NCBI RefSeq assembly: GCF_014648175.1
Contig: NZ_BMQP01000019.1
Location: 62,001 to 126,000 of the forward strand
Source of the DNA: Planobispora rosea
GTDB taxonomy: Bacteria > Actinomycetota > Actinomycetes > Streptosporangiales > Streptosporangiaceae
DNA length: 64,000 nt
Direction: 5' to 3'
Shown: one piece after another, positions 52,167 through 63,100 of the stretch
Layout of the letters: every line of letters begins with the position of its first letter
How positions within the stretch are numbered: the stretch's first letter is position 1
Position numbers and translations under genes: made by a program
The notes under the pieces: generated by a model
The model's input: the letters and a program-made list of their open reading frames with translations, nothing else
Told to the model about the DNA's origin: nothing
Databases searched by the model: none

Positions 52167-53054
52167 TCAGTTCCGGACGAAGCGCACGATTTCGTGGCCG
52201 AGGCGCTCGCCTGCGTCCTCCTGCAGGAAGTGGCCGGCGCCCTCCAGCACCGGGTGGTCGATCCCCTGCGCGCCCGGCACGAGACTCTGGAACACCCCCG
52301 CCATGGGGCCGGTGATCGGGTCACGGTCGCTGAAGGCGACCAGGAAGGGCTTGCTCCAGGTGCGCAGGGCCTCCCAGGCCTCGCGGTTCGGCTGGGCCTC
52401 GACGTCGTCCGGCTCGGCGGGGACCAGGCCGGGCATGGCCCGGGGACCCGCCTTGTAGGTGTCGTCGGGGAAGGGCGCGTCGTAGGCGGCCAGCACCTCG
52501 GGTGGCAGCGTGCTCGTGCAGCCGGCCTGGATGCCGCGCGGCACGTCGAACGTCGCGCCCGCGTGGCGCACGGCCTCGCGGAAACGCAGCCAGGTCTGCG
52601 GCATCGGGAAGTCACCGGTCGGCAGGCCGGTGTTGGCGGCCACGATCCGCGCGTAGCGGCCGGGGTCGGCCACGGCCAGGCGCAGGCCGATGAGGCCGCC
52701 CCAGTCCTGGCCGACGAGCGTGACGTCCTTGAGGCCGAGGGCGTCGACGAACGCGGCCGTCCAGGCGATGTGGCGGGCGTAGGTGTGGTCGGCGACCGCG
52801 GCCGGTTTGTCGGAGCGGCCGAAGCCGATCATGTCGGGGGCCACGGCGCGGCAGCCGCCGTCCACCAGCACCCGGATGACGTGCCGGTACAGGAACGACC
52901 ACGACGGCTCACCGTGCAGAAGCAGCACGACGGGGCCCTCGCCCTCGTCGACGCAGGCCATACGCGGGCCGTCGGGAAGATCGACGTAGCGCGGCGGGTA
53001 GGGGAAGTCGGGCAGGGCGGCGAAGCGCTCGTCGGGAGTGCGCAGCAGATCCAT
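52167..53054 (-). CDS. Haloalkane dehalogenase-like alpha/beta hydrolase
   Basis: Protein of 295 residues from ATG 53054 (MDLLRTPDERFAALPDFPY), an opening shared with haloalkane dehalogenases. The oxyanion motif is HGEPSWSFLYRH, the nucleophile Asp is in LVGQDWGGLIGL, and the catalytic His in EGAGHFLQED. The cap region is in the middle. In place of the dehalogenase Trp/Asn halide pair, the Trp after the nucleophile is present. Activity on a halogenated compound is likely but unproven. No ribosome site is seen. It lies 159 bases after the ABC-2 permease on the same strand. Confidence 0.85.
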   Translation of the reverse strand: MDLLRTPDERFAALPDFPYPPRYVDLPDGPRMACVDEGEGPVVLLLHGEPSWSFLYRHVIRVLVDGGCRAVAPDMIGFGRSDKPAAVADHTYARHIAWTAAFVDALGLKDVTLVGQDWGGLIGLRLAVADPGRYARIVAANTGLPTGDFPMPQTWLRFREAVRHAGATFDVPRGIQAGCTSTLPPEVLAAYDAPFPDDTYKAGPRAMPGLVPAEPDDVEAQPNREAWEALRTWSKPFLVAFSDRDPITGPMAGVFQSLVPGAQGIDHPVLEGAGHFLQEDAGERLGHEIVRFVRN

Positions 53055-53213
53055 ACGCGCATGCGTACCAGAACATCTGTCTGCGAGCCACCGCGAGGGC
53101 CCTCGAACGAGGCGCACCGGCGCCCCCTCCCGCGGATGGCCGTGGACGAGCCGGCCGCGGCCGATCGGCGGGGGCCCCGGGGGACCGGCTCACCCACCGC
53201 GAACCGCCGTGGA

Positions 53214-54092
53214 TCACTTCGTACGGTTGTCCTTCCAGCGGAAGGTGAGCAGGCAGAGGACCAGGCCTCCGACGGTCCAGGCGGCGAGGACGAGGGCGAC
53301 CCTGCCGAGTTCGTAGTCGCCGGTGAGCTCCAGGACGGCGGCCTCCTCGCCGAGGAAGACCGAGCGCATGCCCTGACAGAGCCACTTGAGGGGGAAGACG
53401 GCCGAGAGGTTGAGCAGCCAGTCGGGCAGGTCGGTGTGCGGGATGAACGCCCCGGAGACGAACTGCAGCACCACGAACGGCAGCGTGATGACGGCGGTCG
53501 CGCTGCGCGCCGAGCGGGGCACGCTGCTGGCGGCGATGCCGAGCATCGTCATGGAGGCCAGGCCCAGGACGAAGACCCAGACGAAGGTCAGCCACGGGCC
53601 GATCGCGGAGGGCAGCTCCAGGTCGAAGAAGGCGACACCGATGCCGAGCAGGATGGCGATCTGGATGACGGCCACGATGAACACGCTGCCCACCTTGCCG
53701 ATGAAGTACGCGCTCGGCGGCATCGGGGTGGCGACCAGCCGCCGCAGGCCCCCCAGGTCACGCTCGACGGCGATCGAGATGCCGAGGTTCTGGAAGCTGA
53801 CGGCCATGATGCCGGTGCCGATCAGCCCGGCCGCGTAGACCTGGGAGACCGTCACGTCGAGCCCGCGGTACCGGGTGGTGAAGATCGAGGCCAGGATGAC
53901 CAGCATCACGACGGCGATGGAGAAGACGAAGGCGATCTGGTCCTTCTCGCGGAAGAACATCCGCGTCTCCAGACCGGTGCGCACCAGCCCGAGCCGCAGG
54001 GCGCGGCCCGGTTCGGCGCGGGCGAACCGGTCGGGCGCGGGTCGCGGCGGTCGCTCCTCCGTCACGGAGGGCAGGGTGACGCGTTCACTCAT
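53214..54092 (-). CDS. ABC-2 type transporter permease
   Basis: Permease of 292 residues with six membrane helices (FVFSIAVVMLVILASIF, VFIVAVIQIAILLGIGVAFF, VWVFVLGLASMTMLGIAASS). The conserved loop ATPMPPSAYFIGKV and FVSGAFIPHTDLPDWLL are typical of DrrB-like drug exporters. It overlaps the end of its ATPase gene by eight bases. Place at the end of the NRPS operon suggests export of the product or self-protection. Confidence 0.92.
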   Translation of the reverse strand: MSERVTLPSVTEERPPRPAPDRFARAEPGRALRLGLVRTGLETRMFFREKDQIAFVFSIAVVMLVILASIFTTRYRGLDVTVSQVYAAGLIGTGIMAVSFQNLGISIAVERDLGGLRRLVATPMPPSAYFIGKVGSVFIVAVIQIAILLGIGVAFFDLELPSAIGPWLTFVWVFVLGLASMTMLGIAASSVPRSARSATAVITLPFVVLQFVSGAFIPHTDLPDWLLNLSAVFPLKWLCQGMRSVFLGEEAAVLELTGDYELGRVALVLAAWTVGGLVLCLLTFRWKDNRTK

Positions 54093-54924
54093 CGTCGGCT
54101 CCGATCAGCTTCAGGTAGACGTCTTCGAGGGTGGGCCGGGTGACGGTGAGCCCGGCGACCTCCCCCGACTCCGCGTACAGGTCGGCGACGGCCTTGGCCG
54201 GGGTGTCGGTCTCGATCGTGTGCAGGCCGTCCTCGCCCACCCACTGGACGGTGCTGACCGCGGTGGCCCGGCCGCCGAGCGTCTTGGGCGAGCCCTCAGC
54301 GACGATCTTCCCTCGGGCGATGACGGCGATCCGTCCGGCGAGCGTCTCGACCTCGTCCAGGTAGTGGCTGGTGAGCAGGATCGTGGTCCCCTCGGCGGCG
54401 AGTCCGCGGATGAGGTCGGCGAACCTGCGCCGGGCCTCGGGGTCGAGGCCCGTGGTCGGCTCGTCGAGGAACAGCAGGTCGGGATCTCCGATGATGCCGA
54501 GCGCGACGTCGAGCCTGCGCCGCTGGCCGCCGGACAGGGCGTGTACCCGCTTGCCCGCCTGCTCGGTCAGCTCGACCTGCTCCATGACCCGGCCGGGGTC
54601 GCGCGGGTGCCGGTAGTAGCGGGCGAAGTTCCCGATGATTTCGGCGACGGTCAGCTCGGGGGTGTCGGCGGTGCTCTGCCACACGACGCCGATCCGGTCC
54701 CGCCACGAGTTGGGCGCCTTCCCGGGGTCCATGCCGAGCACGTCGACCTCGCCCGAGTCGCGGGCGCGGTAGCCCTCCAGGATCTCCACGGTCGTCGTCT
54801 TGCCGGCGCCGTTCGGTCCCAGCAGACCGAACACCTCGCCCTGCTGGATGTCCAGGTCGATGCCGTCGACGGCGACGACGCCGCCGTAGCGTTTGCGCAG
54901 TCCTCTCACCCGCACAGCCGTCAC
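54085..54924 (-). CDS. ABC-2 transporter ATPase, DrrA-like
   Basis: ATPase of 279 residues. Walker A is GPNGAGKTTT, the signature LSGGQRRRLDVALG, Walker B LLFLDEPTTGLDPEA, and the H-loop LLTSHYLDE. GTG 54924 is preferred, seven bases after AGGAG and just after the M20 stop; ATG 54930 is too close to that site. The C-terminal part ends TRPTLEDVYLKLIG, as in drug-exporter ATPases. It works with the permease that overlaps its end. Confidence 0.93.
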   Translation of the reverse strand: MTAVRVRGLRKRYGGVVAVDGIDLDIQQGEVFGLLGPNGAGKTTTVEILEGYRARDSGEVDVLGMDPGKAPNSWRDRIGVVWQSTADTPELTVAEIIGNFARYYRHPRDPGRVMEQVELTEQAGKRVHALSGGQRRRLDVALGIIGDPDLLFLDEPTTGLDPEARRRFADLIRGLAAEGTTILLTSHYLDEVETLAGRIAVIARGKIVAEGSPKTLGGRATAVSTVQWVGEDGLHTIETDTPAKAVADLYAESGEVAGLTVTRPTLEDVYLKLIGADDE

Positions 54925-54926
54925 GA

Positions 54927-56210
54927 TCATTCTCCTCTCGCCAGGTCGGATGTCACGAGCCGCGTGCTTCTGCCGTACCACCAGGCGACCACCGTGTCGA
55001 GCAGCGCCTGGCACCCCAGGACGAGCTGGCGGTCGGGGGTGTGCTCGGCCGGGGCGTGGCTGACCCCGCCCGTGCTCGGCACGAAGAGCATGGCGGTGGG
55101 GACGTGCCTGCTGAGCACCCCGGCGTCGTGGCCGGCGAAGCTCACCAGGTTCGTCACCGGTACGCCGAGGCCGCGGCACGCACTGTCGAGCAGCCCGCAC
55201 AGCCCCGGATCGAACCGGGACTCCGGCTTGCGCGACAGCGGCGTCACGGCGGCCGCGCACCGCTCGTCCCGCGCGACGGCCCCGGCGTGCCCGATCAGTC
55301 GTGCGGCGGCCAGGTCGAGGGCGGCACGGGTGGCCGCGCGGAACTCGACGACCAGGCGCGCCTCGCCGGGCACGACGTTCGGGGCGCCGGGCAGCACGTC
55401 GACGCAGCCCACGTTGGCCACCATGCCGGGATCGGTCGCGGCGGCGATGTCCCGGACGGCGACCAGGACGCGGGCGGCGGCCCGGGCGGCGTCGGCGCGC
55501 CGGGCCATCGGAGTCGTGCCCGCGTGGTTGGTCTCACCGGTGAGGACGACGGCGTGCCGGTCGATGCCGACGATGCCGTCGACCACGGCCAGGTCGATCC
55601 CGGCCTGCTCCATCCGGGGGCCCTGCTCGATGTGCGGTTCGAGGAAGGCGGCGACGTCGGTGATGTGGTCACCGGCGCAGAACGCGGTGGAGCCGACGAG
55701 TCCCCCCTCGGAGGTGGGGGAGGCGCCCTCCTCGTCCCAGAAGCTGACGATCTCCAGTGCGCGGGCGGCCGGGTGGTCGTTCTCGCGCAGGGTGCGCAGC
55801 GCTTCCAGCGCGGCCAGCACGCCGTACGCGCCGTCGAGGCGGCCCCCGCCGGGGACGGTGTCGGTGTGCGACCCGGCGAGCAGCCACGGGCCCGTGCCGC
55901 CGGGGGCCCGACCGAAGACGTTGCCGACGGTGTCGCGCCAGGTGAAGCAGCCCGCCCCGGCGATGCGCGCGCCCAGCCAGTCGCGGGCGGCCAGGTCGGC
56001 GGGCGATCCGGCCACCCGGTCGACGCCGCCGTCCGGCCGGGCGCCGATCGCCGCCAGCCGCGCGATGTCGGCGAGCAGCCGTTCGCCGCGCACGGCCATG
56101 CCGGGACCGGCACGGCCGTCGGGGCGGTCGTCGGGGCGGACCTCGGGGTGGGCCTCGAGGTGGGCCTCGGGGCGGACCTCGGGGCGGCCGGCGCCGCCCG
56201 CGGTCACCAC
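54927..56210 (-). CDS. M20 family amidohydrolase, N-carbamoylase/allantoate amidohydrolase type
   Basis: Zinc-dependent hydrolase of 427 residues. Metal-site segments are LLAGSHTDTVPGGGRLDGAYG, FWDEEGASP, EPHIEQGP and GVSHAPAEHT; the fold is that of N-carbamoyl-L-amino-acid hydrolases. The first 37 residues are an irregular Arg/Pro/Glu repeat (RPEVRPEAHLEAHPEVRP) not found in relatives. GTG 56210 is supported by GGAGGTGA six bases upstream, inside the end of the carbamoyltransferase gene. In this operon it may tailor or recycle a carbamoylated intermediate, or act on the peptide; that is inference. Confidence 0.85.
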   Translation of the reverse strand: MVTAGGAGRPEVRPEAHLEAHPEVRPDDRPDGRAGPGMAVRGERLLADIARLAAIGARPDGGVDRVAGSPADLAARDWLGARIAGAGCFTWRDTVGNVFGRAPGGTGPWLLAGSHTDTVPGGGRLDGAYGVLAALEALRTLRENDHPAARALEIVSFWDEEGASPTSEGGLVGSTAFCAGDHITDVAAFLEPHIEQGPRMEQAGIDLAVVDGIVGIDRHAVVLTGETNHAGTTPMARRADAARAAARVLVAVRDIAAATDPGMVANVGCVDVLPGAPNVVPGEARLVVEFRAATRAALDLAAARLIGHAGAVARDERCAAAVTPLSRKPESRFDPGLCGLLDSACRGLGVPVTNLVSFAGHDAGVLSRHVPTAMLFVPSTGGVSHAPAEHTPDRQLVLGCQALLDTVVAWWYGRSTRLVTSDLARGE

Positions 56211-57196
56211 CGGTCACCTCCCGCCGCCCGCTCCAGCACGGCCATGGCGCTGTACAGCTTGTTCTCCGCCTGCTCGAAGGCGACGCTGCGGGGACCGTCC
56301 AGCACCCCGGCGGTCACCTCCTCGCCCCTGTGGGCCGGCAGGTCGTGCAGGAAGAGGGCGTCCGGATAGCGGTCCATCAGCGTCTCGTTCACCTGGAAGG
56401 GCGCGAATGCCGCACGCCAGTCGGGGTCGGGCTTGGTGGTCCCGGTGGTCTGCCAGCGGGTGGTGTAGACGGCGTCGACCCGCTGCGGGAGCTGGGCCAT
56501 GTCGTGCCGTTCGACGAGCAGGGCTCCGCTGGCGGCGCCGTACTCCTTGGCCTTGAGCGCGGTGGCGGGCGGCAGACCGTAGCCGGGGGGTGTGCGCAGG
56601 TGCAGCTCGGTACCCGGGTAGCGGGTGAGCGCGAGGGACAGCGCGGTGGCGGTGTTGTTGCCCTCGCCGACGTACAGGACGCGCAGGCCCGGGAGCGCGC
56701 CGAACCTGGCGCGCAGGGTGGTGAGGTCGGCGAGGGCCTGGGTGGGATGCTCCTCGGCGCTCATCGCGTTGACGACCGCCATCCGCCGCTGCGCGGCCAG
56801 CGCCGCCATCTCGGCGACGGGCCCGGCCGTCCGGACGACGAGGACGTCCAGCATGCCGCTGAGCACGCGGCCGGTGTCCTCGATCGTCTCGCCGGTGTTC
56901 AGCTGCAGGTCCCCGGGCCCGTAGGCGATCAGGCCGGCGCCGAGCCGGAGGGCGGCGCTGGAGAACGCCGTCCGGGTCCGGGTCGAGGTGCGGGTGAAGT
57001 AGACACCCGCGACCCGGCCGCGCAGGATGCCGGCGAGCGCCGGGTCACCGGCCCTCACCTCGGCGGCGATGGCGCAGCCGCGCTCCACGAGGCGGTCGAG
57101 GTCGGCGGCGGTGAGATCGGCGAGGGTCAGCAGGTGCCGGGCGGTCCCGGAATGGTGCCGCCCGGCACCCGCCGGGACACCGTCAGTGGACGTCAT
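56204..57196 (-). CDS. Ornithine/aspartate carbamoyltransferase paralogue with altered substrate motif
   Basis: Protein of 330 residues. Carbamoyl-phosphate motifs are intact: FTRTSTRTRTAF and HPTQALADL. The amino-acid side is changed: the HCLP motif of ornithine enzymes reads FLHDLPAHRGEEV (Cys to Asp), and the DxxxSMG loop is replaced by TTRWQTTGTTK. It therefore probably carbamoylates another amine. In viomycin-type pathways a similar enzyme (VioL) makes a ureido group on diaminopropionate; a like role is a fair guess. Its ATG overlaps the NRPS stop by 14 bases, so it belongs to the pathway. Confidence 0.82.
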   Translation of the reverse strand: MTSTDGVPAGAGRHHSGTARHLLTLADLTAADLDRLVERGCAIAAEVRAGDPALAGILRGRVAGVYFTRTSTRTRTAFSSAALRLGAGLIAYGPGDLQLNTGETIEDTGRVLSGMLDVLVVRTAGPVAEMAALAAQRRMAVVNAMSAEEHPTQALADLTTLRARFGALPGLRVLYVGEGNNTATALSLALTRYPGTELHLRTPPGYGLPPATALKAKEYGAASGALLVERHDMAQLPQRVDAVYTTRWQTTGTTKPDPDWRAAFAPFQVNETLMDRYPDALFLHDLPAHRGEEVTAGVLDGPRSVAFEQAENKLYSAMAVLERAAGGDRW

Positions 57197-60100
57197 GGGT
57201 GATCACCTCGTTGGCGATGCGGGCGAGCGTGTCGACGTAGGGGGGGTTGAACACGCCGCGATGGGTACAGCCGAGGCGTCTGACGGTGAGCCCGCCGCCC
57301 GCCAGCTCCCGCCAGCGGGCGAGGTAGACCGGGTACGGCTGGTGGCCGGTGACGCTGTGCCGGCCTCCGGCGCAGTCGTCGCTGGCCACCAGGACGACGG
57401 GCACGGGCAGGGGGGCGAACCGGTAGGCGGCGGTCGCCCGGTCGAGCGCCCGCCACAGGCTGAGCTCGGCGCCGAGCGCCGCGAAGTCGTCCCGGGAGGC
57501 CGTGACGCCGAGGTCGGACAGCAGCCGCCGGGCGCGGTGGCCGGTCATCGCGCGCGCCAGCCGGTTCCCTCCCGGCTCGCGCAGCAGTGCTTCGAGCAGG
57601 TCGAAGGTCTCCTCACCGACGTCGCTGCCGGGGATGTCGGACATCGGGTCGGCCAGTGTGAGCCGGGCGGGCGGGCGGCCGAGCGCGGTCAGCCGGGCGG
57701 CCATCTCCCACGCGATCACGCTGCCCGACGACCAGGCGAACAGGTGGTGGCGCCGCGCCGGGGGCAGCTGAGCGACGTAGTGCCCGGCCAGCGTCCCGAT
57801 GTCGTCCGCCGATTCCAGTCCCGGTACGGTGAACGCCGCCACCGGCGTCTCCATCCGTTCGGCCAGCGGGAGGTACCAGTGTGAGCTGCCCCCGGCCGGA
57901 TGGACGGTGATCAGCGGCTCACGGGTGCCGCCGCGCAGCCAGAACAGTGACGCCTGATCGGTGCCCGCGGTGTCGATGCGGTGGCCGATCGCGCGTACGG
58001 TGCGGAGTTCGAGGATGTCGGCGGCGCGCAGCGGGAGGCCGCGTTCGGCGGCCAGGCCCACCACGCGGAGCATGAGCAGCGAGTGGCCGCCCAGGTCGAA
58101 GAAGTCGTCCTCGGCGTCGATCTCCTCCCGGCCGAACGCCGAACGCCAGATCTCGGCGATGCCGATCTCGGTCGGGGTGGCGGGCGGGCTGGGCTCGCGG
58201 GTGCGGGCGGGCGGCTCCGGCGGCGGCAGCGCGGCCCGGTCGAGTTTGCCTCCCGCGGTCACCGGCACGACGGCGATCTCCACGATCCGCCACGGCACCA
58301 GCGGCGCGGGCAGCCGTTCACGCAGCCACGCGAGCAGGTCGTCCTCGGCGAACGGCTGTCCTGCCGGTACGGCGTACGCCACCAGGCGGCCGTCCGAGGG
58401 GATCACCACGGCGTCGAGGACGGTCGGGTGGGCGGCCAGGACGGCGGCGGTCTCGCCGGGCTCCACGCGGTGGCCACGGATCTTGACCTGGTCGTCGACC
58501 CGGCCCAGGAGGTCGAGGTCGCCGGAGTCCAGGACGCGGCCGAGATCGCCGGAGCGGTACATGCGCGAGCCGGGCGGCCCGTAGGGGTCGGGGACGAACC
58601 GCTCGGCGGTGAGCGCGGGGCGGCCGCGGTAGCCGCGGGCCACGCCGGTGCCGGCGATCATGACCTCGCCGGGCACGCCGGCCGGCCTCGGTTCGAACCA
58701 CCGGTCCAGGACGCGGACCTCGGCTCCGGGCATCGCCCGGCCGACCGGCACCCGCTCCCCCGGCGGGTCGCGCTGCGGGTCCACCGGGTGGACCGTGCAG
58801 GCGACGGTGGCCTCCGTGGGGCCGTACTCGTTGACGACCGTCGTGCCCGGGGCGACGGCCAGCCAGCGGCGGGCCAGCGCGGTCGTCAGGGTCTCGCCGC
58901 CGACGATCCAGGTTCCCGCCACGTCCCTGGCGGGCGGCGCGGCGTCCCGCGGCCAGGTGCGGGAGAGCACGTCCAGGTGGGACGGGGTCAGCTTGACGAA
59001 GCCGTACGGGCCGCCGTCCCCGATCAGCCGGCCGAGGTCGGCCGGGTCGGCGTGCTCGGGCAGCAGGTGGACGCGGCCACCGGTCATCAGCGGTGCGAAC
59101 AGCGCGGTGACCGCGAGATCGTAGGCGGACGAGGCGAGCAGCGGCGAGCTGCCGCGCCCTGCGGCGTGCCGGAGATATCCGGACAGATTGCGGTGGGTGA
59201 CCTCCACCCCCTTGGGGCGGCCGGTCGATCCCGAGGTGAAGACGACGTAGGCGAGGGTGTCGGGGTCGATCGAAGCGGGCCGGACGGCGGGCGCGTCCGT
59301 CCAGTCGGCCGGGGTGATCACGGTGACGTCCGGCGGCGCCGCACCGGGGATCTCGGGGAGGACGGGGGCGTCGGTGACGAGGATCGTGGCGCGGGCGTCG
59401 GCCAGCAGGCCGGTGATCCGGCGATCCGGCCAGGAGGGATCCAGCGGGAGGTAGGCGGCGCCGCTGTACCAGACGCCGAGCAACGTGATGATCAGCTCCG
59501 GCCCCCGGGCCAGCCGTACCCCGACGACCCGCTCCGGCCCGGCCCCCGCCTCGGCCAGCCGCCCGGCCGCCTGCCGCGCCAGCCGGTCGAGCCCTCCGAG
59601 GGTGAGGGGTGGACCGGCGCCGGTCACGGCCGCGGCGCCCGGCGCCTCCCCGGCCCGGGTCGCGATCGTCTCGGGCACCGGGAGCCGCTCCGGCGTCTCG
59701 GGTGCCGGGAGCCGCTGCGGTGAGGCGCCGCCGATGGGCAGGGCGAGGGCGTCGCCGATGGGCAGGGCGAGGGCGTCGCCGGCGGGGTCGGCGGCCATGG
59801 AGGCGATGACCAGGCGGTACATCTCGGCCAGGCGGGCGGCGGAGCGCCGGCTGACGACGCGGCGGTGGGTGGTCAGGGTGAGGGTGCCGCCGAGGGTGAC
59901 GACCGTCAGCGGGAACTCGTTGTCCCCCTCGCCGATGCTCTCCATGAGGTCCACGACCTCGGTGTCCACGACGTGGAAGTCGAGGTAGTTGAAGAACGCG
60001 GGCAGCAGGTCCGCCCCGCCGCCCCAGCGCCGGCGCATCTCGGGCAGCGGGAAGCGCCGGTGCGGCCACAGCGCGACCTCGGTGGCGAAGACCTCCCGGA

Positions 60101-63100
60101 CCAGGTCGCGCCAGGTGCTCGCACGCAGCTCGAACGGGAACGGCACCATGTTCAGGAACATCCCGGTCACCCGGTCGGCCCCGGCGGCCTCCGGGCGGGC
60201 GTCGCACAGCAGCCCGGTGTGGAAGGCCACGTCCCCGGTGAAGGCGCTGAGCACCTTCAGGTGCGCCGCCAGCAGCACGCTCTTGAGCGGCACCCCGGCG
60301 GCCGAGGCCAGCCGGAGCAGCCCTTCGTACGCGCCGAGGAGGTCGACGTGGATCCTGTCGATCTCGCCGGTCGCGGCGGGGTCGCCCCAGTCGTCCGGTA
60401 CGGCCCAGCGCTCGTAGCGGCCGAGTACGTCCGCCCAGTACGCCTGGTCCTGCGGCGAGTCGAGCGCGGCCAGCTCGGCGGCCACGAAGTCGGCGTGCCG
60501 TACGGCGGCGGGGGCGGGGGCGGCGGGCCGGAGTCCGCGGGCGACGGCGCGGTAGTCGTCGACCAGCTCCATCAGGAGCCGGTGGTGGCTCCAGCCTTCG
60601 ACGATGACGTGGTGGAGGGTCGTCCACAGCCGCCAGCGGTCGTCCGCCTCGATCTGGACGTGCAGGCGCATCAGCGGAGGCTCGGACAGGTCGAGGAACC
60701 GGTCGCGTTCGGCGGCCACCCGGCGGCCGACCGCCGCCGCGATCTCCTCCGGGGTGCGTCCCCGGAGGTCCTCGACCTCGATCGGGAGCTCGGCGTCGTG
60801 CCGGACGATCTGGATCGGGACCGAGTAGGAGGCCAGGTCGACGTAGGTGCGCAGGTTCTCGTGCCGCCGGACGGCCGCCGCGGCGGCCGCGCGCAGGGCG
60901 TCCTCGTCGAAGGGGCGGTCGTCCCGGACGACGAACGCGAAGACGTCGTGGTAGTAGCCCCGTTCCGGATGCAGGAGCGTCTGGTAGACCATTCCCGCCT
61001 GGATCTGCGACAGCGGGTAGGCGTCGGCCGTACCGGCCGGGAGCCTGGCCACGTCGTCGGCGGGCAGCAGCGCGAACGGCGCGACCGGCGGTGCCTGCTC
61101 GGCGGCCGGGCGCTCGTCGGCGAGCGCCGCCAGCCGGGCCGGCGTCCGGCGTTCGAACAGGTCCCGCACGCTCACGTCGAACCCGGCCGCCCGCAGGTCC
61201 CCCACGAGCGCGACCGCGCGCAACGAGTCTCCCCCCATCTCGAAGAAGTCCTCGTCGACGCCGACGCCCGCGCCGGATCCGGCACGTCCCAGGGCCCGGG
61301 ACCAGCACTCGATCATCAGCGCCTCGGTCCGCGTCCGGGGGGCGCCCGCAGGCCCGGCCGGCGCCTCCACGGGGTCCGCGTCGGGCAGGGCCCGCCGGTC
61401 CGTCTTGCCGTTCGGCGTGAGGGGCAGCCCGTCCACCCGGACGCAGACGCCGGGAACCATGTACGCGGGCAGAGCCCTGGCGCAGTGCGCCCGCAGCCCG
61501 GCGGCGTCGAGCGCGGTGCCGGTGCCGTCCGTGGTCACGTACGCCACCAGGCGGCCGTCGCGGACGGTGACCGCCGCTTCGCGGACGGCGGGGTGGCGGG
61601 TCAGGACGGATTCGACCTCGCCGGGCTCGATGCGGTGGCCGCGCAGGGTGATCTGGTCGTCGAGCCGGCCGAGGAACTCCAGGGTGCCGTCGGCGCGGGA
61701 TCTGGCCCGGTCGCCGGAGCGGTATGCGCGTGAGCCGGGCGGGCCGTACGGGTCGGGGACGAACCGCTCGGCGGTCAGGGCGGGACGGCCGAGATAACCG
61801 CGGGCGACGCCCCCGCCGCCGATGCGGATCTCCCCCGCGACGCCGGGCGGGGCCGGGTCGCCGTAGCAGTCGAAGACGACCGCGCTGAGGTCGTCCAGGG
61901 GGCGGCCGATGCGGCTGCCCTCCCCGTCCTCGACCGCTTCGACGCGGTGGGCCGTGGCGTGGACGGTGGTCTCGGTGATGCCGTACATGTTGACCAGTTC
62001 GGGGCCGTCCGGGCCGAACCGGTCGAACCACGGCGCGAGCGAGGCGGTGGCGAGGCGTTCGCCGCCGAAGACGACGAGGCGGAGCGCGAGCCCGGCCAGT
62101 CCGGGGTCGCCCCGCCCCGCGGCGGCCACCAGCCCGGAGAAGGCGGACGGCGTCTGGTTGAGCACGGTGACGCGTTCGGCGCACAGCAGGTCGAGGAACT
62201 CGTCCGGCGACCGCGAGACGTCGTGGGGGACGATGACGACCCGGCCGCCGGTCGCCAGCGCGCCCCAGATCTCCCACACCGAGAAGTCGAACGCGGCCGA
62301 GTGGAAGCACGTCCACACGTCATCCGCGCCGAACCGGAAGCCCTGCTCGGTCGCCGCGAGCAGCCGGGCCAGGTTCCGGTGCGTGACCGCGACCCCCTTC
62401 GGCCGCCCGGTCGATCCCGACGTGTAGATCACGTAGGCGAGCCCGTCCGGGCCGGTGTCCCGGGGCGGCGGCCCGGTCCGGCCCGTCGCCCGCCCTCCCG
62501 CCTCTTCCTCCCGCTCGCCGGTCAGCAGCAGCCGTACGCCGCCGGGCTCGCCGGCCGGGTCCGCGGCCACCTCCTCGAACCGTCCGGCCAGGCCGGCGTC
62601 CGTGATGAGGACGGCCGCGCCGGAGTCCGAGAGGATGTCGTGGAGGCGGGCGTCCGGGTGGGCCGGGTCGAGGGGGACGTAGGCGCCGCCCGCCTTCCAG
62701 ACGGCCAGGTGCGCGGGCACGAGGCCGGGGCCGCGCGGCAGGCAGACGGCCACCCGCTGCTCCGGTCCCACCCCGGCCTCCCGCAGCCGCCACGCGAGCC
62801 GGTCGGCCTCCCGGTCGAGATCGGCGTATGTCAGCGTGACCCGGCCGCCGCCCGCCCCGGGCCCGGTCCCCGGTCCCGCGGGGGCTGCGTCGGTCCACGC
62901 GGTCAGGGCGACGTCGGCGGGGTGTGACCGGGCCCGGCGCTCCACCCGGTCGACGACCGGCTCCGCCCCCGCCCGAGCCTGCGGGGGGGCCGTCACCGGA
63001 TCGTCCGGGCCGGTGAGGGCGAACGCCGAGATCGGGCGGGCGGGGCCGGCGGCCACCGCGTCCAGGACGCGGCGCAGGTGGACGACGAGACGTTCGGCCG

